A DNA stretch of 26,200 nucleotides from JACJYE01 sp964432875 (GTDB taxonomy: Bacteria > Bacteroidota > Bacteroidia > Chitinophagales > Saprospiraceae): assembly GCA_964432875.1 (NCBI GenBank), contig CAYSPJ010000073.1, positions 1 through 26,200 on the forward strand, given 5' to 3'. How positions within the stretch are numbered: the stretch's first letter is position 1; every line of letters starts with the position of its first letter. Below are positions 7,962 to 15,942 of this stretch, piece after piece. Position numbers and translations under genes: made by a program. The notes below the pieces were generated by a model, which was not told the DNA's origin, searched no databases, and worked only from the letters and a program-made list of their open reading frames with translations.

Positions 7962-8093
7962 AACGAAAACTGGGTCGTACTGGACCAAGTACGGACGATT
8001 GACAAACAGCGCATTTTCAAAACCTTGAGCAAATTATCCCATCAGGAAATCAAACAAATCAAGGCTGTAATCATAGAGGCATTTGTGGACTGA
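7962..8093 (+). pseudogene. Remnant of a MazF/PemK-type toxin gene (C-terminal end only)
   Basis: This frame, ending at TGA 8091-8093, reads NENWVVLDQVRTIDKQRI, then FKTLSKLSHQEIKQIKAV, then IIEAFVD. It closely follows the C-terminal pattern of PemK/MazF endoribonuclease toxins, in which a strand ending in LDQ(I/V)RT(I/V)D is followed by a short helix, a conserved LS/IS and a last amphipathic helix. The N-terminal two thirds of such a protein (about 70 residues) are absent: the preceding bases are the M49 stop and the inverted repeat, and no start codon or partner antitoxin is visible. It is therefore read as a truncated, non-functional fragment. It runs up to 16 bp before the start of the beta-helix gene. 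Confidence 0.7.
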
Positions 8094-8109
8094 ACCAAAT
8101 CCGGACATC

Positions 8110-10380
8110 ATGCGCAATTTATTTATCGCTGCTCTTTGCCTGTATCTTACCCAATCCTGCACTGGCCAGAGCGCCCCTCAGCCCCTTGAACTGAAAGCCG
8201 GGCTGGCCATCCGCTCCGATGCCCTCGTCAAGCCAGGGGTATATGAGTTGGATGGGGCCGATAGCCTGGACCTACCTGTAATCCTTATCGAGGGGGATGG
8301 CATTACCATCGATTTCAACGGGGCAGAGCTGCGCGGCTCCAGCGGCAAGCAATGGCCCGATGAGTACTACGGCCTGGCGGTGCTGGTGCGCAACAGCAAG
8401 GGCGTGACCATCCGCAACCTCAATGCCCGTGGCTATAAGGTGGCGCTGATGGCCGAAAACGTGGATAGCCTGACGATAGAGAACTGCGACTTCAGCTACA
8501 ACTATCGCCAGCGCCTGCGCAGCATCCGCGAGCGCGAAGACTTCGCCGATTGGCTCAGCTATCACCAAAATGAAGAAGACGAGTGGCTGCGTTACGGCGC
8601 AGCGGTTTATCTCAAGCAATGCAGCCACGCTCTGGTGCGCGGGCTGGCCGTCACTGGCGGGCAGAACGGCTTGATGGTGACACAGTGCGATAGCAGCCTG
8701 TTTTATAACAACACCATCCACTTCAATTCCGGCATCGGCATCGGGCTGTACCGCTCCAGCCACAACCGGGTGATGCACAACCGCCTGGATTGGAACGTGC
8801 GCGGCTACAGCCATGGCTTTTACAGCCGCGGGCAAGATTCGGCCGGTATCCTTTGCTATGAGCAGAGCAGCAACAACATCTTCGCGTACAATTCCGCTAC
8901 GCATTCCGGCGATGGCTTCTTCCTCTGGGCGGGCCAGTCGAGCATGAACAGCGGGGAAGGGGGCTGCAATGACAACCTGATTTTTGGCAATGACTTCTCC
9001 CAGGCGCCCACCAATGGCATTGAAGTGACGTTCAGCCGCAATCTGATACTAAATAACCGCCTGGAGGAGTGCCACTACGGCATCTGGGGAGGATACAGCT
9101 TTGAGAGCTTCATGGCGGGCAATACCATCCGGGGCTGCCAGTACGGCATCGCCATCGAGCATGGCCAGCAAAATGCCATCCGCTACAATTACTTCGAGCG
9201 CTGCGATGTCGGCGTCCAGCTCTGGGCGCGTGCTAGCCAGCCGGCCGATTGGGGCTATGCACAAGCCAAGGATGTCTCCAGCCGCGATTACGACATCCAG
9301 CGCAATGCCTTTTACCAGGTCGGCATCCCGCTAAAAATCGCTTCGACTACCAAAGTGGCGGTTAATGACGACAACCTCTTTTACAGTTTTGAAAAACTGC
9401 TGCAGGCCGAGCGGCCCAACGAGCAGTTCTACCTGGTCAAAAACGACCTCTACCAGGCAGATAAATTCGGCGATGCTGCCCAGGCAAAAGAAATGAACCG
9501 CATCCTCCCGCCACCTACCGCCGCCGAACTGGGAAAGTGGCCAGCCTTGACGGCGGGCGCGGCCCCCATCGCCCAACTCACCCCATCGCCCTTGCCAGAT
9601 GGCATGGAAGCCATGCTCCCGGAAGAGCACCCGCGCGGCCGCAAATTCATCCTGGTGGATGAGTGGGGCCCCTACGATTTCCGCCGCCCTTCCATCTGGT
9701 TGCGCGATATCCAAGACAGCCTCTACACCTTCCTGGTGCTTGGCCCTACTGGCAATTGGCGGCTGGATAGTGGCCAGGGCTTTGCTAGCTTGAGCCTCAA
9801 AACTGGCTCTTTCCCCGCTACCATTACTGCCGTGCGCCAGCCTGGAGCGGAGGAGCTGCGCCTCGAGCTGTCCTTTATCGGCGAAGGAGCAGTCAGCCAG
9901 TTTGGCGAAAGCATCCCGCGCGGCACGCAGGTGCCTTTCCGTTTTTACCGTTACGAAAAAACGCTGGACTGGGAGGTGCGCTTCTACAACTACGATGAGC
10001 GTACCGATCCACTAACCAATTACGAGGCCTTCCGCACATTGAAAATGCAGCCGGCAGTGGCCTCCAAGTCGGTAAGCGATCTGGCGTTCGCCTGGTGGGG
10101 CGCGCCTACGCCCGGCGTCCAGCCCGACCGCTTTGCTACTTTTTCCGCTTCAAATTTCGAGATGGCGCCGGGCCGCTATAAAATCACCATGACTAGCGAC
10201 GATGGCCTGCGCCTCTATCTCGACGGGCGGCTCATCATTGACCGCTGGAGCATCCACGAGCCAGAAACGGACGAAGTGGTTGTCGAACTGGCCGGCCGCC
10301 ATCATCTGGAGGCCGAGCACTTTGATGCGGGCGGTTTTGCGGCTTTGTCATTCCGGATTGAGCCGGTTAGGGGGGAATAG
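8110..10380 (+). CDS. Right-handed beta-helix (NosD-like) lipoprotein with C-terminal PA14 domain
   Basis: A 756-residue cell-envelope protein from the ATG at 8110. The frame is open to a TTG at 8083, but the signal peptide starts at MRNLFIAALCLYLTQSC, with Cys17 as likely lipidation site. Residues about 50-430 are parallel beta-helix repeats (NosD/pectate-lyase-like), with recurring coils such as SLTIENCDFSYN, NNTIHFNSGIGIGLYRSS, NRLEECHYGIWGGYS and NAIRYNYFERCDVGVQLW. Residues about 657-756 resemble a PA14 domain, with the signature YKITMTSDDGLRLYLDGRLI and a final HHLEAEHFDAGG. Beta-helix proteins of this kind bind or cut polysaccharides; PA14 is a carbohydrate-binding or adhesion module. 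No lyase catalytic residues can be assigned with confidence. It lies upstream of susC but is separated by 334 bp, so co-transcription is not implied. Confidence 0.83.
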   Translation: MRNLFIAALCLYLTQSCTGQSAPQPLELKAGLAIRSDALVKPGVYELDGADSLDLPVILIEGDGITIDFNGAELRGSSGKQWPDEYYGLAVLVRNSKGVTIRNLNARGYKVALMAENVDSLTIENCDFSYNYRQRLRSIREREDFADWLSYHQNEEDEWLRYGAAVYLKQCSHALVRGLAVTGGQNGLMVTQCDSSLFYNNTIHFNSGIGIGLYRSSHNRVMHNRLDWNVRGYSHGFYSRGQDSAGILCYEQSSNNIFAYNSATHSGDGFFLWAGQSSMNSGEGGCNDNLIFGNDFSQAPTNGIEVTFSRNLILNNRLEECHYGIWGGYSFESFMAGNTIRGCQYGIAIEHGQQNAIRYNYFERCDVGVQLWARASQPADWGYAQAKDVSSRDYDIQRNAFYQVGIPLKIASTTKVAVNDDNLFYSFEKLLQAERPNEQFYLVKNDLYQADKFGDAAQAKEMNRILPPPTAAELGKWPALTAGAAPIAQLTPSPLPDGMEAMLPEEHPRGRKFILVDEWGPYDFRRPSIWLRDIQDSLYTFLVLGPTGNWRLDSGQGFASLSLKTGSFPATITAVRQPGAEELRLELSFIGEGAVSQFGESIPRGTQVPFRFYRYEKTLDWEVRFYNYDERTDPLTNYEAFRTLKMQPAVASKSVSDLAFAWWGAPTPGVQPDRFATFSASNFEMAPGRYKITMTSDDGLRLYLDGRLIIDRWSIHEPETDEVVVELAGRHHLEAEHFDAGGFAALSFRIEPVRGE

Positions 10381-10714
10381 CGGAGGTATCAGAGGTCGTT
10401 AACGCCTTCTTGTGGTATACTACACTAATCTTGATTCTTGCAGATTACTGCAAAAAACGAAGCCACGCCTTGAGTATAGGGGTGTGCCCTCGTGGTTTTT
10501 GCAAAAAAGTGCAAAAAAGTGCGTTTTTTATTTGCGTTTTTTGGAAAAAGCAGTATCTATGTTCGTGGTAATGATGGCATGCACTGCCGTAAATGGTGCC
10601 AGCAGCTTTGAAAGCAGATTTATTTTCCCCTTCCCCAAAACAGCCAGGATACACCTAAGCCTGAAAAGGCAAAGTAATTATCTGTTTTATTTCATAACTA
10701 TTTAAACGAGAGCG
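10381..10714. other. Structured non-coding region upstream of susC
   Basis: This 334-bp stretch has no convincing gene. It contains a 6-bp hairpin (10438-10443 with 10448-10453); a larger stem in which 10450-10456 pairs with 10496-10502 and 10463-10467 pairs with 10491-10495; and then two exact copies of the 10-mer GCAAAAAAGT (10501-10520) followed by T-runs. The area presumably holds the susC promoter and leader. No clean TAnnTTTG box with a properly spaced TTG was found. The stem region may be a dispersed intergenic repeat, which only a genome-wide search would show. Confidence 0.55.
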
Positions 10715-13700
10715 ATGAAGGATTTCTACAGAACCAAATCCAGGCAGCTATTGCTGCTTGCTGTACTGTCCATGATGTCGGTCGGCGCTTATGCTCAGAA
10801 GAGGATAAGCGGCCAGGTGACCGATGCCATCAACGGCATGCCCCTGATTGGGGCTACGGTGCAAAATGTGGCAACTTCCACCGGGACCGTTACTGATCTG
10901 GACGGCAATTATTCCATCGAAGCGCCAGCAGGTGCACGGCTGAAATTTTCTTACGTCGGCTATCAGGATGTCGAAAAGGTAGTTGGCGAAGAGGCAGTGA
11001 TCAATGTAGCGATGGAAGTGACTGGGCAGCAGCTCGGTGAGGTAGTCGTTACGGCATTTGGCATGCAGCGCGACAAAAAGGCATTGACTTATGCGGTGCA
11101 GACGCTTAAGGCGACTGAAATCGTGGAGTCTCAGCAGCCTAACCTCGTTAATGCCCTGCAAGGGAAGATGGCTGGGGTGATGGTCAACAATTCCGGCGGT
11201 GCACCTGGTGCTTCTTCGGTAATTATGATCCGGGGCGGCACTTCCTTAAGCGGCAACAACCAGCCGCTCTTTGTGGTAGATGGCATCCCCATCGATAACA
11301 GCACCCCCGTCGGCGGCGGGGTAGGCTTGAGCGCTCAAAACACGGTCAATAGTAACCGGGGCATTGACATCAACCCGGAGGACATCGAGTCCATCACGGT
11401 GCTGAAAGGCCCGGCTGCAGCGGTATTGTACGGCTTGCGTGCCTCCGAGGGTGCGGTGATTATCACCACCAAGCGTGGGGAGGCCGGCACTTTTAGGGTC
11501 AATTACAGCAACTCTTTTTCCCGCGATGTGGTCAACAAGCTCCCCGAATTTCAGATGCGCTACAAACAAGGCGTCGAAGGGGTATTTAACCCGGATGCCC
11601 GCATTTCCTGGGGCCCTGAATTCGGCGCCAACGAAGAGGTCTTTGATAATATGGGTAACTTCTTTGTGCCGGCTAATACGCAACGGCATGACTTTTCCGT
11701 CTCAGGGGGCAGCGAGCGCTCGACCTTCTTCTTGTCAGTGGGCCGCTTCGACCAGAATGGCGTTATTGAAACAACGGGCTTTGAGCGGACTTCTTTCCGC
11801 CTGGCTGCTGATACCAAGATAAGCGACAAGCTCCGTTTCGGGGCCTCTGCCAATTACATTAATTCTCAGAACCGCTCTACGCTGCAAGGTTCCGGGATCG
11901 CCGAGACTAACGTCATCGGTGCAACGGGCGGCGGCGGCGGCGGCACTATCCGCGGCCTATACAATTGGCCCCTTAATGACGATGCCCGCAACTACCGCAA
12001 TCCAGATGGCTCCCAGCGCACTATCCTGGGCGTGGCTACTGATGCCGCTTTCATCGACAACCCGTACTGGAGCATCTACAATAACCCCAACACCAGTAAT
12101 GTGAACCGGATGATTGCTACGGCCAATGTTAGCTACGATCCGTTCAGCTTTTTGAATGTCACCTATCGGGTCGGCACCGATTTATTCAATGAAGAGTTCA
12201 CCTCCATCCGTGGTGCGGGTACCGTAATTGGTGGAGAAGAGCGCGGGGCCATTACGGAAGCAGACCGGTTTAACCAGATTACTACTTCGACCTTGGTCGC
12301 TACGGCCTCAAAAACTTTCGCTAATAACATCAACACCAGCCTGGCCGTGGGGCATAATGTGGAAGCAGCGCGCAGCACTTCCGTATCCTGGTATGGGCGC
12401 AACTTTATCGTGCCCACCTTTGCCAGCATCAATAATGTAAGTCAAAACGAGCGCGTAGTCACCCAAGGCGGCTCGCAGCGCAGGATTATCGGTGCTTTTG
12501 CAGATTTTAATGCCGACTGGAAGTCTATTATCTTCCTGAACATCCGCGGCCGCAACGACTGGTCTTCTACGCTTCCCGTCAACAACCGTTCCTTTTTCTA
12601 TCCCTCTTTCAGCGCGGGTATCATCGTGACCGACTTGCTTAATGAAATCGGGCTGACTCAGGGCGAAAGCGGATTCTTGCCTTATGCTAAAATCCGCGGC
12701 TCCTGGACGCGAGTGGGCAAAGATGCCCCGCCGCACATCCTCGGCAATACGTATTTCAACACGACCAACTCTTTTACAGCTAATCCACGCGGCTTTATCG
12801 CCAATGTTTTTGCTTTTGGTGCCCCGGCCCTGCGGCCCGAGTTTACCAATGCTTTTGAAACGGGGGTTGATCTGCGCTTGTTCCGCGGCAAAGTCGGTTT
12901 GGATTTCACCTACTATAAGATGAGCACCGACGATCAGATCCTCTTCACCCGCGTACCGCCTTCGGCTAGTTCCTTCATCTCCTACCTCAACGGCGGCCGT
13001 ATCGACAACGAAGGCTTCGAGCTGATGGTCAATGCTACGCCGGTAAAGAAGGCCAATTTCCTCTGGGCTCTGGATTTCAACCTATCCAGAAACACTTCTA
13101 TCGTAGTGGATTTGCCCGGCACACTCGATCGGGTCGAGCAATCAGACGCCTCGGTGGATGGCTTTACCGCACAAGGCGCAGGCTTTCTAGGGGAATCCCT
13201 CTTTGGCATCAATGGCGACGTGTGGAAGCGCAACGAACAGGGCGAATTGCTGCTCAATAATGCGGGTTACCCGCAGGTAAGCCCCATCAAGGAGATTATC
13301 GGCGACCGGAACCCTGATTATCTGATTGGCATCACCAATACCTTCCAGCTTAAAAACTTCAGCTTCTCCTTCTTGTGGGACATCCGCCTCGGCGGGGATA
13401 TTTACAACGCCACCGAAAGCGCTCTGGTGCGCAGCGGCTTGAGCACCCAGACCCTCGATCGGGGGACGACCATGGTATTTGACGGCATCATCGAATCTAC
13501 TGGCGAGCGCAATACCCAATCCGTCGTGCTTGATCAGAACTACTATCAGGTCATCCACCGGGGTAATGGGCCGCTCTTCGTAGAAGATGGTACCTGGTAC
13601 CGACTGCGCTACGCTACCCTGTCCTATCGTGTGCCCAAGGCGCTACTAAGCCGGGTGCGCGTCAATGGGCTAGAGGTATATGCCACGGGCCGCAACCTCA

Positions 13701-13843
13701 TCCTGTTGACCAACTACTCCGGCGTGGATCCCGAGGTCAGCTCGGGCGGTGCCGGTGTAGGCGGCACGGGCTCGATGGGCATGGATAACCTCGGCGTACC
13801 AGCCACCCGCGGTTTTGATCTGGGCTTGCGCTTGAACTTTTAA
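10715..13843 (+). CDS. SusC/RagA family TonB-linked outer membrane protein
   Basis: A 1042-residue TonB-dependent transporter that imports oligomers across the outer membrane together with the SusD-like partner encoded 23 bp downstream. The order of parts is: signal peptide (1-28, ending VGAYAQ); a carboxypeptidase-regulatory-like domain (about 30-110, ISGQVTDAINGMPLIGATV); the SusC junction motif GEVVVTAFGMQRDKKALTY; a plug domain (about 125-250) with IMIRGGTSLSGNNQPLFVVD and the PEDIESITVLKGPAAAVLYG stretch; and a 22-strand barrel ending in the aromatic C-terminus GFDLGLRLNF. The length is typical. There is no N-terminal FecR-interacting (STN) domain and no sigma/anti-sigma pair alongside, so regulation is not of the trans-envelope type. 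The substrate is unknown because no degradative enzyme accompanies the pair. Confidence 0.96.
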   Translation: MKDFYRTKSRQLLLLAVLSMMSVGAYAQKRISGQVTDAINGMPLIGATVQNVATSTGTVTDLDGNYSIEAPAGARLKFSYVGYQDVEKVVGEEAVINVAMEVTGQQLGEVVVTAFGMQRDKKALTYAVQTLKATEIVESQQPNLVNALQGKMAGVMVNNSGGAPGASSVIMIRGGTSLSGNNQPLFVVDGIPIDNSTPVGGGVGLSAQNTVNSNRGIDINPEDIESITVLKGPAAAVLYGLRASEGAVIITTKRGEAGTFRVNYSNSFSRDVVNKLPEFQMRYKQGVEGVFNPDARISWGPEFGANEEVFDNMGNFFVPANTQRHDFSVSGGSERSTFFLSVGRFDQNGVIETTGFERTSFRLAADTKISDKLRFGASANYINSQNRSTLQGSGIAETNVIGATGGGGGGTIRGLYNWPLNDDARNYRNPDGSQRTILGVATDAAFIDNPYWSIYNNPNTSNVNRMIATANVSYDPFSFLNVTYRVGTDLFNEEFTSIRGAGTVIGGEERGAITEADRFNQITTSTLVATASKTFANNINTSLAVGHNVEAARSTSVSWYGRNFIVPTFASINNVSQNERVVTQGGSQRRIIGAFADFNADWKSIIFLNIRGRNDWSSTLPVNNRSFFYPSFSAGIIVTDLLNEIGLTQGESGFLPYAKIRGSWTRVGKDAPPHILGNTYFNTTNSFTANPRGFIANVFAFGAPALRPEFTNAFETGVDLRLFRGKVGLDFTYYKMSTDDQILFTRVPPSASSFISYLNGGRIDNEGFELMVNATPVKKANFLWALDFNLSRNTSIVVDLPGTLDRVEQSDASVDGFTAQGAGFLGESLFGINGDVWKRNEQGELLLNNAGYPQVSPIKEIIGDRNPDYLIGITNTFQLKNFSFSFLWDIRLGGDIYNATESALVRSGLSTQTLDRGTTMVFDGIIESTGERNTQSVVLDQNYYQVIHRGNGPLFVEDGTWYRLRYATLSYRVPKALLSRVRVNGLEVYATGRNLILLTNYSGVDPEVSSGGAGVGGTGSMGMDNLGVPATRGFDLGLRLNF

Positions 13844-13866
13844 TGACCATTTAAACAAAAACAACC

Positions 13867-15381
13867 ATGAAATACTTAGCATATTTATTCCTGGCTGTGG
13901 CGCTTCTGGCTACGAGTTCGTGCGAAGACTTCCTCGATGTCAATGCCGATCCGAACAACCCGCAGTACATCCCGGTTGAAAGCCGCCTCATCGGTGCCAT
14001 CACCATGAGTAACGGGGCCTCTATGTGGCGCGGCGCCCGCGAGATCGCTGCAGTCTGCCAATATGCCGCTGCAGGTACTGCTTCGTCTGGAGCGGAGACT
14101 TGGCGCTTTACAGCCAGCAACTTCTTCTGGCAAAACGCTTACACCTGGGCTATCCCCAACTGCGTGGATCTGGTGGTGCAGGGGCAAGCCGAAAACTCGC
14201 CTCACTTTGCTGGTGCCGGCCGCACATTGGAAGCCTTGAATTTCGGGATGCTCACGGATCAATATGGCCGCATCCCGGTCAGAGAGGCCTACGACGGGAT
14301 CACTACGGCCCGGCTCACTCCCGCATTTGACGAGCAGGAGGATGTATATAATCAAATTATCCAAAAGCTAGATGAGGCCATCGCTTTTTTCAATAACCCC
14401 AACAATGAAAAAGGCTTGAACCTGGCCAATGGCGATATCATGTACCAGGGTGATGTGGACAAGTGGCGCCGCTTTGCTTACGCGCTGAAAGCCCGCTACC
14501 TCAACCATCTTTCGAAGAAGAAAGCTTACAACGCCCAAGCCGTACTCGATGCTTGCGCCAATGCTTTTAACGCTGATGGCATGGATGCGGAATTCCCCTA
14601 TCTGGAAGGGGCCACGGCTACTGATGCCAACCCCTGGAGCAACCAGGGCTACGGCGGGTTTACCAGCCCGACTGCGCCTCGTTACTTTTCTTTCACCCAA
14701 TTTTTCGTGGATTTGATGCAGAAGGCACCCGTGACCAATAGTCCGGTGGAAGACCCCCGCATCGGCATTATCATGAACCCGGCACCTTCCGACGGCCAGT
14801 TCCGGGGTTTGATCCCTGGCGAGGGTGTACCCGGGGGCATCGCCACCAATGGCGACAACTATGGCCGGGTAACGGGAGGCTTTTACAGCCGGCCTACTTC
14901 ACCCTTCCCTTTCATCACGTATTCGGAAGTGAAATTTATCGAAGCCGAAGCCCGGCTACGCTCTGGCGATAAAACGGGCGCACTGGCGGCTTATCAGGAA
15001 GGTATCCGTGCCAACATGCGCAAGCTGGGGGTCGAACCGGCCGCTATCGATGCATTTTGGAATGCCATCGTCGCTGAAGGTGTTCAGCAGCACTTTGACA
15101 ACTTGACCACGGGGCTGAGCCACATTATGCGCCAAAAATACATCACTCAGGTCTTTAACCCCGAAACTTGGGTAGACCTGCGGCGTATGGACTACAGCCA
15201 GGATATCTACGGCCCTTCACTCAACCGCCCCATCAACCTCAACCCGCTCTTCGGCCCGGGAGAATGGATCCGCGGCATGATTTACGAAGGAAACGAAGAA
15301 GTGCGCAACGGAGCTAATGTGGGCGACAATACGCCCGCCCTGCGCCTGAAAACGCCACTCTGGTGGGATACAGTGGATTAG
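13867..15381 (+). CDS. SusD/RagB family nutrient-binding lipoprotein
   Basis: A 504-residue surface lipoprotein that caps the SusC transporter and binds the substrate. The signal peptide ends in lipobox LATSSC (Cys19), followed by the classic EDFLDVNADPNNP opening of SusD-like lipoproteins (probably the SusD-like_2 group). Tetratricopeptide-like helices are recognisable, e.g. VYNQIIQKLDEAIAFF and DVDKWRRFAYALKARYLNH. The conserved late region YSEVKFIEAEARLRSGD, with a following WVDLRRMDY and the NRP(I) stretch, is also present. The C-terminal end is intact. It starts 23 bp after susC and must be co-transcribed with it. A strong hairpin 25 bp after the stop ends the unit. Confidence 0.95.
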   Translation: MKYLAYLFLAVALLATSSCEDFLDVNADPNNPQYIPVESRLIGAITMSNGASMWRGAREIAAVCQYAAAGTASSGAETWRFTASNFFWQNAYTWAIPNCVDLVVQGQAENSPHFAGAGRTLEALNFGMLTDQYGRIPVREAYDGITTARLTPAFDEQEDVYNQIIQKLDEAIAFFNNPNNEKGLNLANGDIMYQGDVDKWRRFAYALKARYLNHLSKKKAYNAQAVLDACANAFNADGMDAEFPYLEGATATDANPWSNQGYGGFTSPTAPRYFSFTQFFVDLMQKAPVTNSPVEDPRIGIIMNPAPSDGQFRGLIPGEGVPGGIATNGDNYGRVTGGFYSRPTSPFPFITYSEVKFIEAEARLRSGDKTGALAAYQEGIRANMRKLGVEPAAIDAFWNAIVAEGVQQHFDNLTTGLSHIMRQKYITQVFNPETWVDLRRMDYSQDIYGPSLNRPINLNPLFGPGEWIRGMIYEGNEEVRNGANVGDNTPALRLKTPLWWDTVD

Positions 15382-15405
15382 ATATGAATGATTAGCTATG
15401 GCTTT

Positions 15406-15438
15406 AGCGGCCGGGCTGCCTCAGGCAGCCCGGCCGCT
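15406..15438. terminator. Strong GC hairpin, probable terminator of the susCD operon
   Basis: Bases 15406-15420 and 15424-15438 are perfectly complementary over 15 positions and very GC-rich, with a 3-base loop. The sequence TTGCATTT follows on the plus strand. It lies between convergent transcription units (susD and the V-ATPase operon), so it may serve both directions, although no T-run follows on the minus strand. Confidence 0.85.
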
Positions 15439-15486
15439 TTGCATTTCAGCTTGGCACTCCTACTTCAACCCTTCAGCCTAGCGGTG

Positions 15487-15942
15487 TTAGAGCCCCGCAC
15501 TGATGAGGAAGGTAGCGGCAAAAGCTACAATAGCATATAACTCAGGAAATACGGCGAGCACCATAGTACGCCCAAAAACGTCATAGCCTGAACCAATGCC
15601 AGCGATGCCGTTGGCGCATACGCGGCCCTGTTGCATGGCGGAGATTAAGCCCACCAAGCCCAGAGCGAAGCCCGCTGCCAGGATGGCCATCCCCTGCATG
15701 ATGGTGATGTCGGGGGTCATCACGCCGGAAGTGTTAATGATGAAAAAACCGGCGAAGCCGTAAAGGCCCTGAGTGCCGGGTAGCGCGCTGAGCAGCATGT
15801 AGCTGCCGAAGGCGCTGTCGTTCTTTTTTAAAGCGCCGATGGTGGCGTTGCCGCCAATCGATACGCCGATGGCGCTGCCTACGCCTGCCAGCCCTACCAT
15901 GAGGCCCAATCCGATATAAGCGAGAATTACTGCGGTACCCAT
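15487..15942 (-). CDS. atpK: V-type ATP synthase subunit K (rotor ring proteolipid)
   Basis: A 151-residue membrane protein forming the ion-carrying rotor ring. It has four hydrophobic helices arranged as two fused hairpins. Only the second hairpin has the ion-binding carboxylate (Glu134 in FPELYAI); the first has LPGTQG instead, as expected for V-type rather than F-type rings. Leu54, Thr57, Gln58, Gln105 and Glu134 correspond in motif and spacing to the Na+ ligands of Enterococcus hirae NtpK (Leu61, Thr64, Gln65, Gln110, Glu139), suggesting sodium coupling. Its ATG directly abuts the stop codon of subunit I, so it is the last gene of the operon. The convergent susCD terminator lies about 50 bp beyond its stop. 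Confidence 0.95.
   Translation of the reverse strand: MGTAVILAYIGLGLMVGLAGVGSAIGVSIGGNATIGALKKNDSAFGSYMLLSALPGTQGLYGFAGFFIINTSGVMTPDITIMQGMAILAAGFALGLVGLISAMQQGRVCANGIAGIGSGYDVFGRTMVLAVFPELYAIVAFAATFLISAGL

Noticed and set aside
10412..10705. Plus-strand 97-codon open frame in the susC upstream region
   Set aside because: Low-complexity, cysteine- and lysine-rich product with no family resemblance, overlapping hairpins and A/T tracts; the opposite strand has an equally poor frame.
15406..15438. Hairpin as an attachment site or mobile-element end
   Set aside because: Its place between convergent operons and its GC-rich stem with small loop are fully explained by a transcription terminator.
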